Position numbers and translations under genes: made by a program | In this document: positions 33,250-44,018 of the stretch, one piece after another | Layout of the letters: every line of letters begins with the position of its first letter | Position numbering within the stretch: position 1 is the stretch's first letter | Assembly (NCBI GenBank): GCA_028583405.1 | Contig: CM053244.1 | Span: forward strand, 2,465,607 to 2,529,606 | Source: Pogonophryne albipinna | Lineage: Eukaryota; Chordata; Actinopteri; Perciformes; Artedidraconidae | DNA: 64,000 bases | Reading direction: 5' to 3' | Notes under the pieces: generated by a model | The model's input: only the letters and a program-made list of their open reading frames with translations | Database searches by the model: none | Told to the model about the DNA's origin: nothing

Positions 33250-34045
33250 TTAACGATTAAACACATTTGTGCATTCTTTATAAATGCAAACCGAGTCAAT
33301 CTCCGGAGGAAATCATATTTCGTTTATTTTTAACGAAATAAATGTGATTTAATCCACATAATTTACTAATTTTCTCTTGACGGGAAAAAAGGAAGGTGTA
33401 AATGGTTGGGCTATACTGTACTGTATACATACAAAGGCCATTCAATAGACGTTCAAATTATATAGTATTCGTTGATTAGTCCCCGAGGGGAAAATGGGTA
33501 GCAGCACATCACAGAGGCATTTAAAAAGTTAAGACAATACATTCTGGAAATGTTCACATCAGGCACCTTCAAGTTAAACAATACTACAGTCAACAATTAA
33601 CACAGTAAATTATGTGGATTAAATCAAATTTATTTCGTTAAAAATAAACGAAATATGATTTCCTCCGGAGTCGGCTTGACTCGGTTTGCATTCATAAAGA
33701 ATGCACAAATGTGTTTAATCGTTAATGTCAGATATGTACTAAGTAAATAGCCTACATTAGTTCCTGCTCAAGATTAGATTCAACTTTATTGTTATTGCAC
33801 AGATTACAGGTACTGAGACAACGAAATGCAGTTTAGCTTCTAACGGTGCAACAAGCAGTGAAGTGAAAAGTAATGTACACAATCTACAGAATAAAATATA
33901 GAATGAATTGAATGATGAATAAACAGTGAGGAGGGGTATGAATACACTAGATATCAGCCTGTGAGCAGTATGAACAGTATTAACAGTGTGTATGAATATG
34001 CTAAGATATATAAAGTATGAAAACGGTAAGCAGTGCAAGTATAGT

Positions 34046-34368
34046 ATAAAAATATATAGATAGTTTGATTAGGACACATCCTTAGGACCATACCGTTCAC
34101 CAGCCCACACCCCCCATGTTTCCTATGTTGGGAACTCTTTGTTTAAAACTAATTGGCCATCGGAATGTGTGGAGTCACATTCCACAGCTCTCCCCCCCCC
34201 CCCCTCCTGTGATCCCCCGCACACAGAGAGACACAGGGAGATCGCTCTTCTGGAGTGAAGAGAGCGGAAATAATGATATTGCAAGTTAGAAACGTAAAAT
34301 GCATTTTGACAGACAAGATGGACACTTGGGGGAAAATATGCTGCATTTTGAATGTCCGATAGTCCACC
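34046..34368. other. Unassigned DNA
   Basis: Contains a C run (34,192-34,204). No gene or repeat boundary seen. Confidence 0.25.
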
Positions 34369-34527
34369 ATTAACACCTTAGTCCGTCTCGTCTCATCAAC
34401 GAAAACTAAATATACATTTCGTTATCAAGAATCTATTTTTAGCTCGTCATCATCTCGTCTTAGTCATGTAAAAAAGGTAGTTGACGAACATTTTTCGTCA
34501 TAGTTTTCGTTGACGAAATTAACACTG
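34369..34527. mobile_element. hAT-like MITE end (CGTTGACGAAATTAACACTG type)
   Basis: The right end TTCGTTGACGAAATTAACAC at 34,507-34,526 and the left part CATCAACGAAAAC at 34,396 are inverted. The motif is a widespread fish MITE terminus as I know it. The left end is not clean. Confidence 0.55.
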
Positions 34528-35417
34528 GCATATTTAAACTGTCGCACTTTATGTTGCTTCTATCGCGCATTGCCGGTATGAAAGGGTCTGTGCCGGAAAT
34601 ATCAAACATTTAATAAAAGTGAAAAACAATGAACAAGACTTAACGTATTCATCATAATTAATTATATTTATTTCGTTTGGATGTAGGATTTTTGACTTTG
34701 TTTAGAGCAGTGATCTTCTCTGCAGCAGAGAGCTAAGCGCTGTCAGACCGGACCAAACCCTGAAAAGTATTATCATCTGAAAGTAATCATTATGTAACCC
34801 TTTGGAGTCCTGGGCTAATTTGGCCGTTTTCACATACTTTTGATTTGTCTTACTAAACCCCATTAAGAAATGTTTGGCATGTCAATGTTTGGTATCTTTT
34901 TTTAAGGACAACCTCACCTATATAACCTGATAGTTATTTCTTTCATTTTGAGATACTAGATGAACATTTTGGACACAAAATCACACAAAAAACGTAAAAA
35001 CAGATTTTGAAAATTATATTATTTTTCATATAGGTAACACAAACACACAACGAAACCATTTAAAAGCTGGAAATATATACATGGGATGTCACTATGATAA
35101 TGTGAAAGTTTGATTGAGGTAGCATGGGATTTCATTCTGATAAGGCAAAAGTGTTATTATAAATATAATACAAATATATATATACACATTATGTACAAAA
35201 ATCAGTTTTTTCTGTCTTTATCTGTGCCACGCTTCAAAGCGGTTTCTGTCAACTACGACACAGAGGGCAACATCACAGGTTCCTCCTCCTCCATGTCAAA
35301 AAACAAGCTTAAAGCTTGACTCACGTTCAGAGTTCTCTTCATCATAGTTGAATCTTCAAAACTCTAAATCTATCTAACTATATCTAAATTCTCAATGTTT
35401 GTCTGTCACTTTACTTC

Positions 35418-35556
35418 AATCGCAGTCTCCCGCCGTCTCTCTTCGTCTCCCGCCGCCTGTCTTCGTATATCTTCGTCTCTCTCCATTTCCCGCCGTCTCT
35501 CTTCGGTTCCCGCCGTCCCTCTTCGTCTCTTTTCGTCTCGTTTCGTATCACTCAGT
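35418..35556. repeat. Degenerate minisatellite
   Basis: Repeats of TCTCTCTTCGTCTCCCGCCG-type units, about 18-35 bp and variable. The plus-strand frames over it are artefacts of the repeat. Confidence 0.75.
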
Positions 35557-35589
35557 TTACCTGATTACCTCACCCCCTCCCTGGTAAAT

Positions 35590-36021
35590 ACATCCTGTTG
35601 AGCAGAATCTACAGTTTCCAGTATTTTCCGTTTCGTAAAATGATAAAATACGGCTAAGATATAAAAATATGTGCTTCCATTATTCATACTTCTGAAATAT
35701 ATCTGTATTCACTTTATATCATCGTATGTCCGTGTTTATTTGATCTTTTTGCATGAAAAAAAGACTGGCATATAGTTTCAAGCCAGTACTTTCGACAGAA
35801 ATACACTTATACATCCTGTTGAGCAGGATCTACAGTTTCCAGTATTTTCCGTTTCGTAAAATGATCAAATACAGTGAAGATATTCAAATATGTGCTTCCA
35901 TTTTTCATACTTTTGAAATGTATTAACTTTATATCATCGTATCTCCGTGTTTACTGGGTCTTTTTGCATGAAACAAAGACTGGGATATAGTTTCAAGCCA
36001 GTACTTTCGACAGAAACACAC
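35590..36021. repeat. 221-bp tandem duplication
   Basis: ACATCCTGTTGAGCAG starts at 35,590 and again at 35,811. Both units end AGCCAGTACTTTCGACAGAA. The second unit has substitutions and a short deletion. Confidence 0.92.
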
Positions 36022-36174
36022 GGCAATGTTGTCCGGACTGTTGTTTTTATGCAGCACCGGCTTGAACAGGTCATGTGATCTGATCACGCCGGCGTGACGG
36101 TCGACTCCAAAGGGTTAATATTAAATACATATAAGTATTTTTACAACTTGTATTTAGAAATACTCTGTTGTAAT

Positions 36175-36325
36175 TATTGATGCATAAATGTGTTCATCCA
36201 TTCAATGTGGCATCTGTGTGAATCTGTGCTGTCCTGTTTTTCACTCACCCTGTTGCTGTTTGAACTACTGAATTTCCCCACGGGATTAATAAAGGTCCAT
36301 CTTATCTTATCTTAATGTATAAATT
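36175..36325 (+). mobile_element. Retroposon 3' tail with TTATC repeats
   Basis: Ends TGAATTTCCCCACGGGATTA then ATAAAGGTCCATC and TTATC repeats, a familiar fish LINE/SINE 3' end. The 5' part is not recognisable. Confidence 0.6.
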
Positions 36326-36369
36326 GATTTACTTCAATCTACTGTACTGTGTAAAAACACCCCAACAAT

Positions 36370-36650
36370 ATTACAAGAAATATACTGCATAAAGCAAACT
36401 ATATACTTTATTTGATCTAAAATATTGATGTTTTTTCATTATAGTAGCTTGTGAAAACCATACATTAACAAATAAGTGATTACATGCTACAGTATTCAGC
36501 AAACACAACTGCAGAGCTGCAAACATTGCAAACAGACTAAGTTCTACAACACCCAGTTGTCTTTGTGTATTTTGTGAATGAAGCGCCATCTCATGGTTAA
36601 ATCCTGTAATTGAACAAATGGGGAAATTGGGCAACGCCCTCTAGCAATTT
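36370..36650 (-). repeat. Imperfect inverted partner of 40,728-40,850
   Basis: Reversed, this region contains ATTTTAGATCAAATAAAGTA and GAGGGCGTTGCC, both also found downstream of the transposase-like gene at 40,805 and 40,730, in the same order. The gene lies between. They may be long subterminal inverted repeats of one transposon. Confidence 0.6.
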
Positions 36651-36790
36651 GGCAACACCCCCAGCCACTGGGATCCGCTGGGCTTTTGACTGGGACACAC
36701 CCATGTGAGTCTGATCTGGAGTGCTACATCTGTAAGTGAGTAGTTGAGCTAAACATTTTCTTATGTTCTGTTTTACAGGTTCTTGTGAAG

Positions 36791-39700
36791 ATGCAGTGGA
36801 AGTGCAAATACTGTGAGTTTGTATCTGAGAGAAGAGGCTACCTATTGAAACATTACAGGTTACAACATGGGAGCTACAGTCGAACTGTACCGTTTCCATG
36901 CTTACACCAAGAATGTTTGTGCACATTTAACTCAATCAATGCACTTAACCTCTTAAGCCCGAGGGTCCCCCCAGGGGACCCCTCCCACCGTTTTTTTATG
37001 AGACTATGTATCAGGGCTTCTTAACATTTATGAAACTATTAATGTTCCATACCCTTTTAACGGTAAGAAACTCAGCTAACTGACAATGTGAACCATTTTT
37101 AGCTAAAAGAAACACAAGAGTAATACCAAGCCTTTGAATTAGCATGGAGAGAAAAAATTAATGCTAACTAATGCTAACGGAATTTTGCACAGCATTCACG
37201 GTAGAAATGCCCTTATTACTATCTTAACTGCACAAACAAGATATCCGATTAAAGCTGAGACTCCACAGATTCCACACATGTAATGTCATCACTGTACGAC
37301 CCCGAATTGCGGAGCTATCAGCCAGAAAAGAGAAAGTAAACAACATCCGGTTTAAAAAATATTACAATAATTTCGTCTTACCTTTTTTGATTTGTGATCA
37401 AAAGTTCTGTTCACTGGAATAAAAACGCCGCTCAAGGTTAATCCAATGTCTTTGTGTCACGTAGAAATTTTGACTGATAATCCTTCATCATATTTATGGC
37501 AATATACTGGGTATAAAGTTTTGCCGTCCAGGCGTGCACTTTCAGATATGCTTTGTTCGCTTCTCTATTACGTCCGCTATGGTAATGTTTACGTGGATTT
37601 GGGAACTGCCCATTGATTCTATTGGTTCTGATGGTTAAGAATTGCAGTTTTATTGCTTATAGATTATCAGAACATTTCAAAGGGGACACAGCCACATTGG
37701 ATATTAACCTATGGATTAACTACATCATCGTTTTTATCGTTTTAATGCCATTGAAGACCAGTTTAGACCAGACAAAGAGGAAGGTAAGCCATTAGCCTAG
37801 CGCATGCTAGTACCTAGCGCCACTTGTTTTGATGTACGTTTTTGTTGATAACGTCGCAAGTTTGTATCTTTCAGTGTTGAGGTGGGCACCGTTAGATTCT
37901 GTGTCGTTACGATCATAAACGATGTGTTGGATGTGCAGCTAGGATAAGTAATAATGGAGCTAGGAGTGATTTTCGGTGCAGTAATAGGTTAAATTGTTTC
38001 GCTCTAGGCTAATTCAGAGGCTCACTGTTAGCATTGTGTGTTTTTTTTGAAAACATTTTTTTTTTTTTTCACAACAGTTGTATTTGGATGGAATGAATAC
38101 CTATAGTGAAAATTCAAAGTAATAAAATGATTTTTACAGTGAAAAAGTTCAAATGGAACTGATGGTTCCCAAATTACCCAGAGGTGAGTCCGCCTGGACT
38201 TTATTTTTCTAAATCTCTCTAAAAAGGTCAAATTTCACTTGTTTTGCATCAATCTTGATACAGGGTACTTATTATATGTTATAGTTTGGATTCATAAAGC
38301 TTTTAGTCTACTAACCCATCATTCAAGGGTGGTTTTTACTATAAGTAATGGTTTTTCTTTAGGCGGACATTAGAATTTACATGTTTTTACTATGTTCCAT
38401 CTGAATTTACTTTAAAAGAAAAACATCTATATTGATTCTGACACTTCTACATCCAACTCACAGATGTAACCTTGCTTTGAGGGAAAGGATTATTAATTTA
38501 CCCCTTTTAGAAGTGAAGATATAGTCTTTGTTGTGTTAGTGGCATTTTCGAGCCTGAAACCTGAAAAACAGGCTCAGGGTTTAAGAGGTTAAAGTCCACT
38601 TGTGTACGATTCACCAGAAAGCCCAGTATGCACCACAATGTGAAACTGCCCAAGTAACCTTACACTGTCAGGTGTGTGATTTTGCTGCACCCTGCACAGA
38701 AGCAATTTTTTTCACTCACCTGCGCAGTACACATTTAAAAGTCAGTCACAGAGTACAGTGTCTATATAAAGGTTGCAACTTCACAACTAATGTGTACTCC
38801 ACATTTAATGCACATAAAAGTAAAGAGCACAGAACAGACAATTGGAGGATGTTTAAGCCAGAAATAGTCCCTGTTGGTGTAAATGACGAAATGGCCCAAG
38901 AAGAACACGAGCCTCCAAATGACACAACTGATTTAGAGGATACTGGCAGTGGGGATTCCAATGATGAAGAACATCATGATCTAGAAAAACAGTTGGAGCA
39001 CAACCTAGCAGCTCTTTCTTTAAAGATGCAAACCATCCTTCATATTCCAGAAAGTTCTGTACAAGAAGTCATACAACAGCTTCTACAGATATGTGAACTG
39101 TCCCAGCCACTGCTGCATAATTCCGTCAAGGACATTTTGAAAGGAAACACAGATGTAAATGATTCAATTGTGAGACAGTTAGTCAGGGCTGCCTCAGAGA
39201 GCAATGCCATAACAAGATTTTGTGGCAAGGATGGCTCCTTATCAACCACTAAAAGGAGAGCAGCATATGTGAGCAAAAACTTTACAGTGGTTAGGCCAGT
39301 GGATTACATTATCGATAGAGAAAAAAAGTCTGGTGCTGTATATGTTCCTCGACATGCAATACTACAGAAAATGTTGAACAGGGCAGATATTTTAGACAAA
39401 GCTCTTCCAGTACAAAAGCATGTGCCACATGAGTACAGTACATACAGAGATGGTTCCTACTGTAAGGAAAATGACCTCCTTAAAGGGGAGGAGTTCAAAA
39501 TCGCTGTAGGACTTTACATAGATGATTTTTAAGTGTCCAATCCGTTAGGAACATCTAGAAAAAAACACAAAATGACTGCAGTGTATTGGGTGATAGCTAA
39601 TGTGCCATCAAAATACAGGTCCACACTCCACTCCATTCAGCTTGCTCTTTTGTGTAAAGCCACTGATGTAAAAACATATGGCTATGCTAAAATTCTCCAT

Positions 39701-40688
39701 CCTCTCATCCAAGATCTGCTTTCTTTGGAGCAAGACAGTGTTTATATTGAGAAGTTGGGAGCATGTGTCAAAGGCACAGTGTTATATGTGGCTGCTGATA
39801 ACTTGGCTGCTCATTCACTGGCAGGATTCTTCGAGAGCTTTGCAGTGGACAGGTCCTGCAGGTTCTGCATGGCGACGAGGAGCCAGATCCAAGACAAGGA
39901 AGTAACTTCAGGCAACTTTGAACTCCGAAATAAAGACACTCACAACCGGCAAGTGCAGGAGGTAAAGCAGGATCCCACTATGGCTAGAAAGTATGGTGTG
40001 AAACAAGGATGTGTATTGACAGACAGTCTGAAGCACTTTCATGTTGTTCGCGGTTACCCCCTGACATCCTGCATGATCTTTTTGAAGGCATTGTTCCTGT
40101 TGAGTTATCGCTCTGTCTTTCAGACCTGATTTCTAAGAAATATTTCACCTTAGAAACACTGAACCTTGCAATCAAATCCTTTGCATATGCTTTTAATGAT
40201 AAAACTGACCAGCCACAGCCTATTGCACATGGCTTCTCTACCAAAAGGACCATAGGTGGAAATGGCCATGAGAACTGGGCTCTAATCAGACTGCTCCCAC
40301 TTCTCATTGGTCATAAAGTACCTGAAGGGGACAATGCATGGAACATTCTGATGCTCCTTAAAGACATTGTTGAGTTGGCAGTAGCAACAAGGCACACTGA
40401 AGAGTCAATACACTTCCTTGATTGAAAAGTGTCAGAACACAGAGAACTGTTGCAAACTACATTCCCTGTTTGAGATTACGTCCAAAACACCACTTAATTG
40501 AGCATTATCCTCAGCTGATTAAGGCATTCGGTCCGCTTTCAGATGTCTGGACAATGCGTTTCGAGGGAAAGCACAAATTCTTTAAAAGGGTCATTAGAAA
40601 TGCACACAACTTCAGAAATGTTGCTCTTACAGATGTAGCACCTCATTTCAGACTCCAGTTTACAGCTTCCTGCCTACGACCTGCCTAA
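36791..40688 (+). pseudogene. Transposase-like protein: C2H2 fingers plus DDE-type core
   Basis: Starts at the ATG at 36,791 (MQWKCKYCEFVSERRGYLLK), just after a TTTTACAG acceptor-like site. Four C2H2-like fingers precede an acidic linker (DTTDLEDTGSGDSNDEEHHD). The core contains VGLYIDDF / VSNPLGTSRKKHK, TVLYVAADNLAAHSLAGFFE, SCRFCMATRSQ, ILHDLFEGIVPVELSLCL, GGNGHENWALIRLLPLL and LRPKHHLIEHYPQL / GPLSDVWTMRFEGKHKFF. This layout resembles CMC/KDZ-type (EnSpm-like, Kyakuja-Dileera-Zisupton) transposases; the exact superfamily is my inference. Damage: insertion of a TTAA element at 36,949-38,588 within a finger, in-frame TAA at 39,530, a frameshift near 40,060 and a TGA at 40,423. It ends at 40,688, short of the expected C-terminus. 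Confidence 0.75.
36949..38588. mobile_element. TTAA-type element, copy A
   Basis: Inverted ends CCTCTTAAGCCC and, reversed, CCTCTTAAACCC, flanked by TTAA (36,945-36,948 and 38,589-38,592). Removing it with one TTAA restores the finger reading frame exactly (NSINALKVHLCTIH). One end carries a strong palindrome, GGGTCCCCCCAGGGGACCC (36,963-36,981). Copies B (44,777-46,919) and C (63,357 on) are in the opposite orientation. 1.64 kb, non-autonomous; no protein recognised. Confidence 0.9.
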
Positions 40689-40727
40689 GACCAGTATCGA
40701 GGAATGTTAAGCCCTCCCACTATTTTC

Positions 40728-40850
40728 CAAGAGGGCGTTGCCAAATACAGAAAGACAACTTTCAGCACTTTCAGTTGTGTTTTGAAGAGCATTTGAACAC
40801 ATATTTTAGATCAAATAAAGTATATCTATATCTTGTAATTCAATAATATA
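40728..40850 (+). repeat. Right partner of the imperfect inverted repeat
   Basis: AGAGGGCGTTGCCAAAT at 40,730 and TTTTAGATCAAATAAAGTAT at 40,804 mirror the region left of the transposase-like gene. Confidence 0.6.
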
Positions 40851-41125
40851 TAGTCTTTATATATTAAATAATCATAATAATAATGTAAATGTTTACATTA
40901 CACTTCTTTATTTGTTCTGCTCATACTTTTACCTTTACAATCGTTTGCTTTAATATGCAGTATATTTTTGTGTTTGCTTCCTCCTGCTCCCTTTCGGACA
41001 CATACTGTATGATTTATTATTATTATTAATATGAAGATATTATTAAGATAAGATAAGATAAGATGTTACTTTATTGATTGAACATTTTAGTTTAGAATGT
41101 GCTGTCCCACGGTAATAGGCTCTGT
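40851..41125. other. A+T-rich spacer with AAGAT microsatellite
   Basis: AAGAT units at about 41,044-41,063 preceding a TTACTTTATTGATTG tail, reminiscent of a reversed retroposon end. No gene. Confidence 0.4.
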
Positions 41126-41181
41126 GCACAAGATGGCGTCTATCAACTTCCGGCGGCTGGATGTGCGGCTGAGTACTTCCG
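41126..41181 (+). repeat. Left terminal inverted repeat
   Basis: Matches 43,963-44,018 reversed, with a few substitutions near its inner edge. Confidence 0.85.
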
Positions 41182-41236
41182 GTTTGAGTAGAGTTTTGAC
41201 AGCTTGACAGTTTGTTATGTCACACAGAGAGCAAGA

Positions 41237-41340
41237 ATGAGCGGATTTCGGTGGGTAAAGAAAAGCGATTGGCCTTCCAGTGTGTAAGAAAGTCGGCACT
41301 ACATTGCTGTGTGCCCCTTTGTACAAATTCGTCCCGTTAT
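41237..41340 (+). pseudogene. THAP-domain first exon, interrupted
   Basis: The frame LAFQCVRKSALHCCVPLCTNSSRY carries the first metal-binding half of a THAP finger (HCCVPLCTNSSRY). A possible start (ATG at 41,237, MSGFRW) is in a different frame, so a small indel is likely. The exon stops dead at 41,340 where a retroposon tail begins. The second half (CX2H and AVPTIF) is not found downstream. Weakly supported but distinctive. Confidence 0.5.
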
Positions 41341-41605
41341 CAGAATCAGAATACCTTTATTAGTCCCACAGAGGGGAAATTTGCAGCGTTGAAGCAGGAA
41401 AGAGCCACAGACAGCTTAGTGTTGAATATCTTACATGCGTTAAAAAGTACGAAGTTATAATATAATAAACAATATGCTAAAAAAGTACTAAGTTATAATA
41501 TAATAAACAATATGCTAAAAAAAGATAAAAACGTACATAATTTTCAAAAATACAGATAAAAAACAAATCAAATCTACAAATCAAATCCTGTAGCAGTTCT
41601 TAGGA
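41341..41605 (-). mobile_element. Retroposon 3' end
   Basis: Begins CAGAATCAGAATACCTTTAT then TAGTCCCACAGAGGGGAAAT, then a repeated TACTAAGTTATAATATAATA pair. The same tail occurs at 48,623-48,800. A common fish LINE 3' end; it cuts the THAP exon. Confidence 0.75.
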
Positions 41606-42148
41606 TTTAGCCGCCCGGTATATATATTACAGTTATTAAAGATGGCATATGTATATAAAGTATATATTGCACATAAAGCACATATTGCACATAGTTTGAC
41701 GGTATTTAACAGCAGCAAGTTACACAATGTTATAATCGGGAGATAAGTTTCCATTCATTTCGGCAAGCCTGGGCAACAACGATTAAAAGGTTTCTTGCTC
41801 CCAAACCAATTGTGTATTTCATTACAAAAAGCAGTTATACCATACTATGTTTAGGTACTAATGAATTATATCCTCAAAACAAACGCACACATAAATAACA
41901 AAGGAAAATACATAATTTAATAAATCCACAATATGATAACATTTTACAGATTAATTTAATAAACTTTTACAAAACATAGGTTGATGTTATATCGGGGGGA
42001 AAAATACATATTTAAACATTTCAATTAGTCTCTGCATATTTAAGCAATGCTAGTTTATATAACAGATGAACAGATGTACAATATCCAGAAAGTAGATGCA
42101 AAAAATATATATAATGTGTGCATTTCCAACATATCCTCTGAAAGAGTG
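41606..42148. other. A+T-rich non-coding DNA inside the TIR unit
   Basis: No frame or RNA signal. A GCACATA repeat at about 41,669-41,693. May be the 3' untranslated region of the SWIM gene (minus). Confidence 0.35.
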
Positions 42149-42772
42149 TTAGTCGTTGAGTTGAGTAGTGAGCCATTCGTTTTTTTTTCGTGGTGCGATG
42201 TCTGCTGAGAAGTCCTTGTATGCCTCGCTGACTTTGAGGACATCTGGGTCTGGCAGCTCCCCCCGCACGGCCTTGTAACGTGTACTCCTTTGAACATGTT
42301 TATATGATAATTAGGACTTTAAGAACAATTTTACACTCAGACAACAATCACAAAGTTGTAGCAGGCTACATACAATTACTTAGGACAATATATATTACCT
42401 TACACCGTCAGCAACTGTAAACTGCTTTGGCTTAGTGGAAGTGAACACCATGTCACTCACTCTGCCTGGTTTCACACCCTATTAATTACACAAAAGAATT
42501 GTCAAATGAATTGAAAAGGTCGTTGATGCAACATACTAGATCAGCTCTTGGCACAAAGGAAATACTCATTAAACTGTGGATTGGTTGTGAACACATACTG
42601 TACTTACCATGGTTCTTGGCTTGTGCCATCGCTGCTCTGTTTCAGTGCAGCTGAGGACAGGGGGTACAGCAGCCAGGTTGAGTGTGGAGTAGTGTGCGGT
42701 CTGGAAAAGCAGTGCAACATTGTGGTTGCAGAGTGCTGTTCCAGCTACACAGGAACACTTTGCCACTGCAAT
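42149..42772 (-). CDS. SWIM zinc-finger protein, three 3' exons
   Basis: Exons 42,772-42,608, 42,478-42,399 and 42,287-42,149, each with canonical AG and GT neighbours and matching phases. Exon 1 holds the SWIM finger KCSCVAGTALCNHNVALLFQ (CXC...CXH) followed by VPPVLSCTETEQRWHKPRT. Exon 2 reads GVKPGRVSDMVFTSTKPKQF. The last exon reads STRYKAVRGELPDPDVLKVS and ends at a TAA at 42,149-42,151. In related fish proteins this region precedes a YqaJ nuclease domain; here the frame stops before it. No stop or frameshift in the three exons. SWIM fingers bind DNA or protein. Upstream exons are uncertain. Confidence 0.75.
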
Positions 42773-43743
42773 CTGAACAGGTGAACAGTTCTCAAAACAA
42801 AATGTCAGTCATTTTACATTTAGGACACTGCTTCAATACAACACAGACAAATGAGAAAGCTGAGAGCAGGCTGATCAGGCAAGTAGTAGGTGTGGGAAAA
42901 GGCTAAACCATGTCAGGTTGTCAGTCACATCACATACACAGAAGTTCTGCTGTTTGGAATACTGTAATTTAAGGACATTCAAACAGATACGCTTGTATAG
43001 CCTGTCTCAGCTCTCTCAATGTATTATCTTATATTATAACTACATAAAATAGTGTTAGTAGAACGTTGAACAGCTTAACATAGATGTAGGGTACAAAACC
43101 AGCACTTACCTAACACTGGCCAATACAAATAATTGGACCCTACATGGATTATACTAACCATACAGTAAAGAACAGCAGCCGTCACAACCAGTTTCTGGGG
43201 TTTCCATGAAAGCAGAGACGGTTTTCAACCTCTCATTAAGAATCTTTGATGAAAGCTAAGTTTGGGTTTAGCTAATGTATTTATCATTTTACACGAGAGG
43301 GTTACAAAACGAAAATAAATCTGTAGCCCCTTCATGCTACACACACATAGCTAGCTACCAGTTGATGTGAGCAAATGTATTGTCACTATGTAATCTGTTG
43401 CAACACGTCAGCTAGCTGGGCTTATTTGAATCCTAAATCACAGGTTAACTACTCTTGCCACATCAAAACCCCAGAACATGAACCTGATTTAGGCTTTGAA
43501 CCGATTAACACTTTTTATTTTCCTCCCTACTCTGAGATCGTGAGGCTTTTCATGCTTTCTCGTAACAGCTAGCCCTGATGCTCACTCTCCCTGAAGGTAG
43601 ATCTTTGTTTGAAACTGTGGGGAATTGGATATCATTCATGTTATCGAAAAAAACGTAATAGTACATCATTAAAACGCTTTACACTGTATCAAGACTGTCA
43701 ATTTGTCAAAGTTAGCCAGTAACTACAGCTTTGTTTGTCACTT
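42773..43743 (-). other. Presumed introns/upstream exons of the SWIM gene
   Basis: No exon could be proved. One short frame at 43,375-43,572 (plus) has no motif. No repeats recognised. Confidence 0.3.
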
Positions 43744-43875
43744 ACCTTCATAATTGTCGACGTAGCTGGATATGTAGCTACATCTTGAACCCCTTTTCTC
43801 TTTTGCTCCTCGGGGCTGAGCCTGCCGCTTGTACCAGCCGATGTACAACACTGATGTTAACCTTCGGTAGGTCTT
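43744..43875 (-). CDS. Candidate 5' exon of the SWIM gene
   Basis: Open frame KTYRRLTSVLYIGWYKRQAQ, then SYISSYVDNYE, ending at a strong donor (GAAG/GTAAGT) at 43,745. It lies just inside the right TIR. No ATG in this frame, so the start is unknown. Proposed on position and splice site only. Confidence 0.35.
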
Positions 43876-43962
43876 GGAGACATCGAGTATATATCTATAC
43901 GCTATCTCTCTCGCTATCTATACGTTATCTATCGCTCTTCCCTCTACCGCTCTACTGTAGAC

Positions 43963-44018
43963 CGGAAGTTTACAACCGCACACCCAGCCGCCGGAAGTTG
44001 ATAGACGCCATCTTGTGC
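43963..44018 (-). repeat. Right terminal inverted repeat
   Basis: Reversed match to 41,126-41,181. Confidence 0.85.

Larger units (their letters stand above)
31716..34045. repeat. Large inverted repeat (arms ~430 bp)
   Basis: Left arm: 31,716-32,012 continued at 33,250-33,372. Right arm: 33,600-34,045, reversed. The arms match closely over GCTTACCGTTTTCATACTTT, CGTTGTCTCAGTACCTGTAA, AACAATAAAGTTGAATCTAA and the AAATCATATTTCGTTTATTT palindromic stretch. The loop is 33,373-33,599. The left arm is split by the Kolobok-like element; the right arm is not. The AATAAAGTTGAATCTAATC part resembles a retroposon 3' tail. Confidence 0.9.
34798..36114. mobile_element. TTAA-type MITE, 1.3 kb
   Basis: Inverted ends CCCTTTGGAGTC and, at the right, GACTCCAAAGGG. 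The right flank is TTAA (36,115-36,118); the left flank is GTAA (34,794-34,797), probably a mutated TTAA. No coding capacity. It contains a minisatellite and a 221-bp tandem duplication. Confidence 0.75.
41126..44018. mobile_element. TIR-bounded unit with THAP and SWIM-finger exons
   Basis: Near-identical inverted repeats of about 55 bp: from 41,126 inward GCACAAGATGGCGTCTATCA then ACTTCCGGCGGCTGG, and the same read inward from 44,018. Each TIR contains CAAGATGGCG (YY1-like) and two CTTCCGG (ETS-like) motifs, as promoters do. A THAP exon follows the left TIR on the plus strand. A spliced SWIM-finger gene reads inward from the right on the minus strand. No flanking duplication was found. It is either a DNA transposon of an unfamiliar type or two head-to-head copies of one promoter. 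Confidence 0.55.

Noticed and set aside
35395..35601. Serine/arginine-rich frames
   Set aside because: Produced by the minisatellite.
37613..37795. 60-codon frame in TTAA copy A ending at a donor-like GTAAGC
   Set aside because: Not kept open in copy B and no motif, so no protein can be supported.
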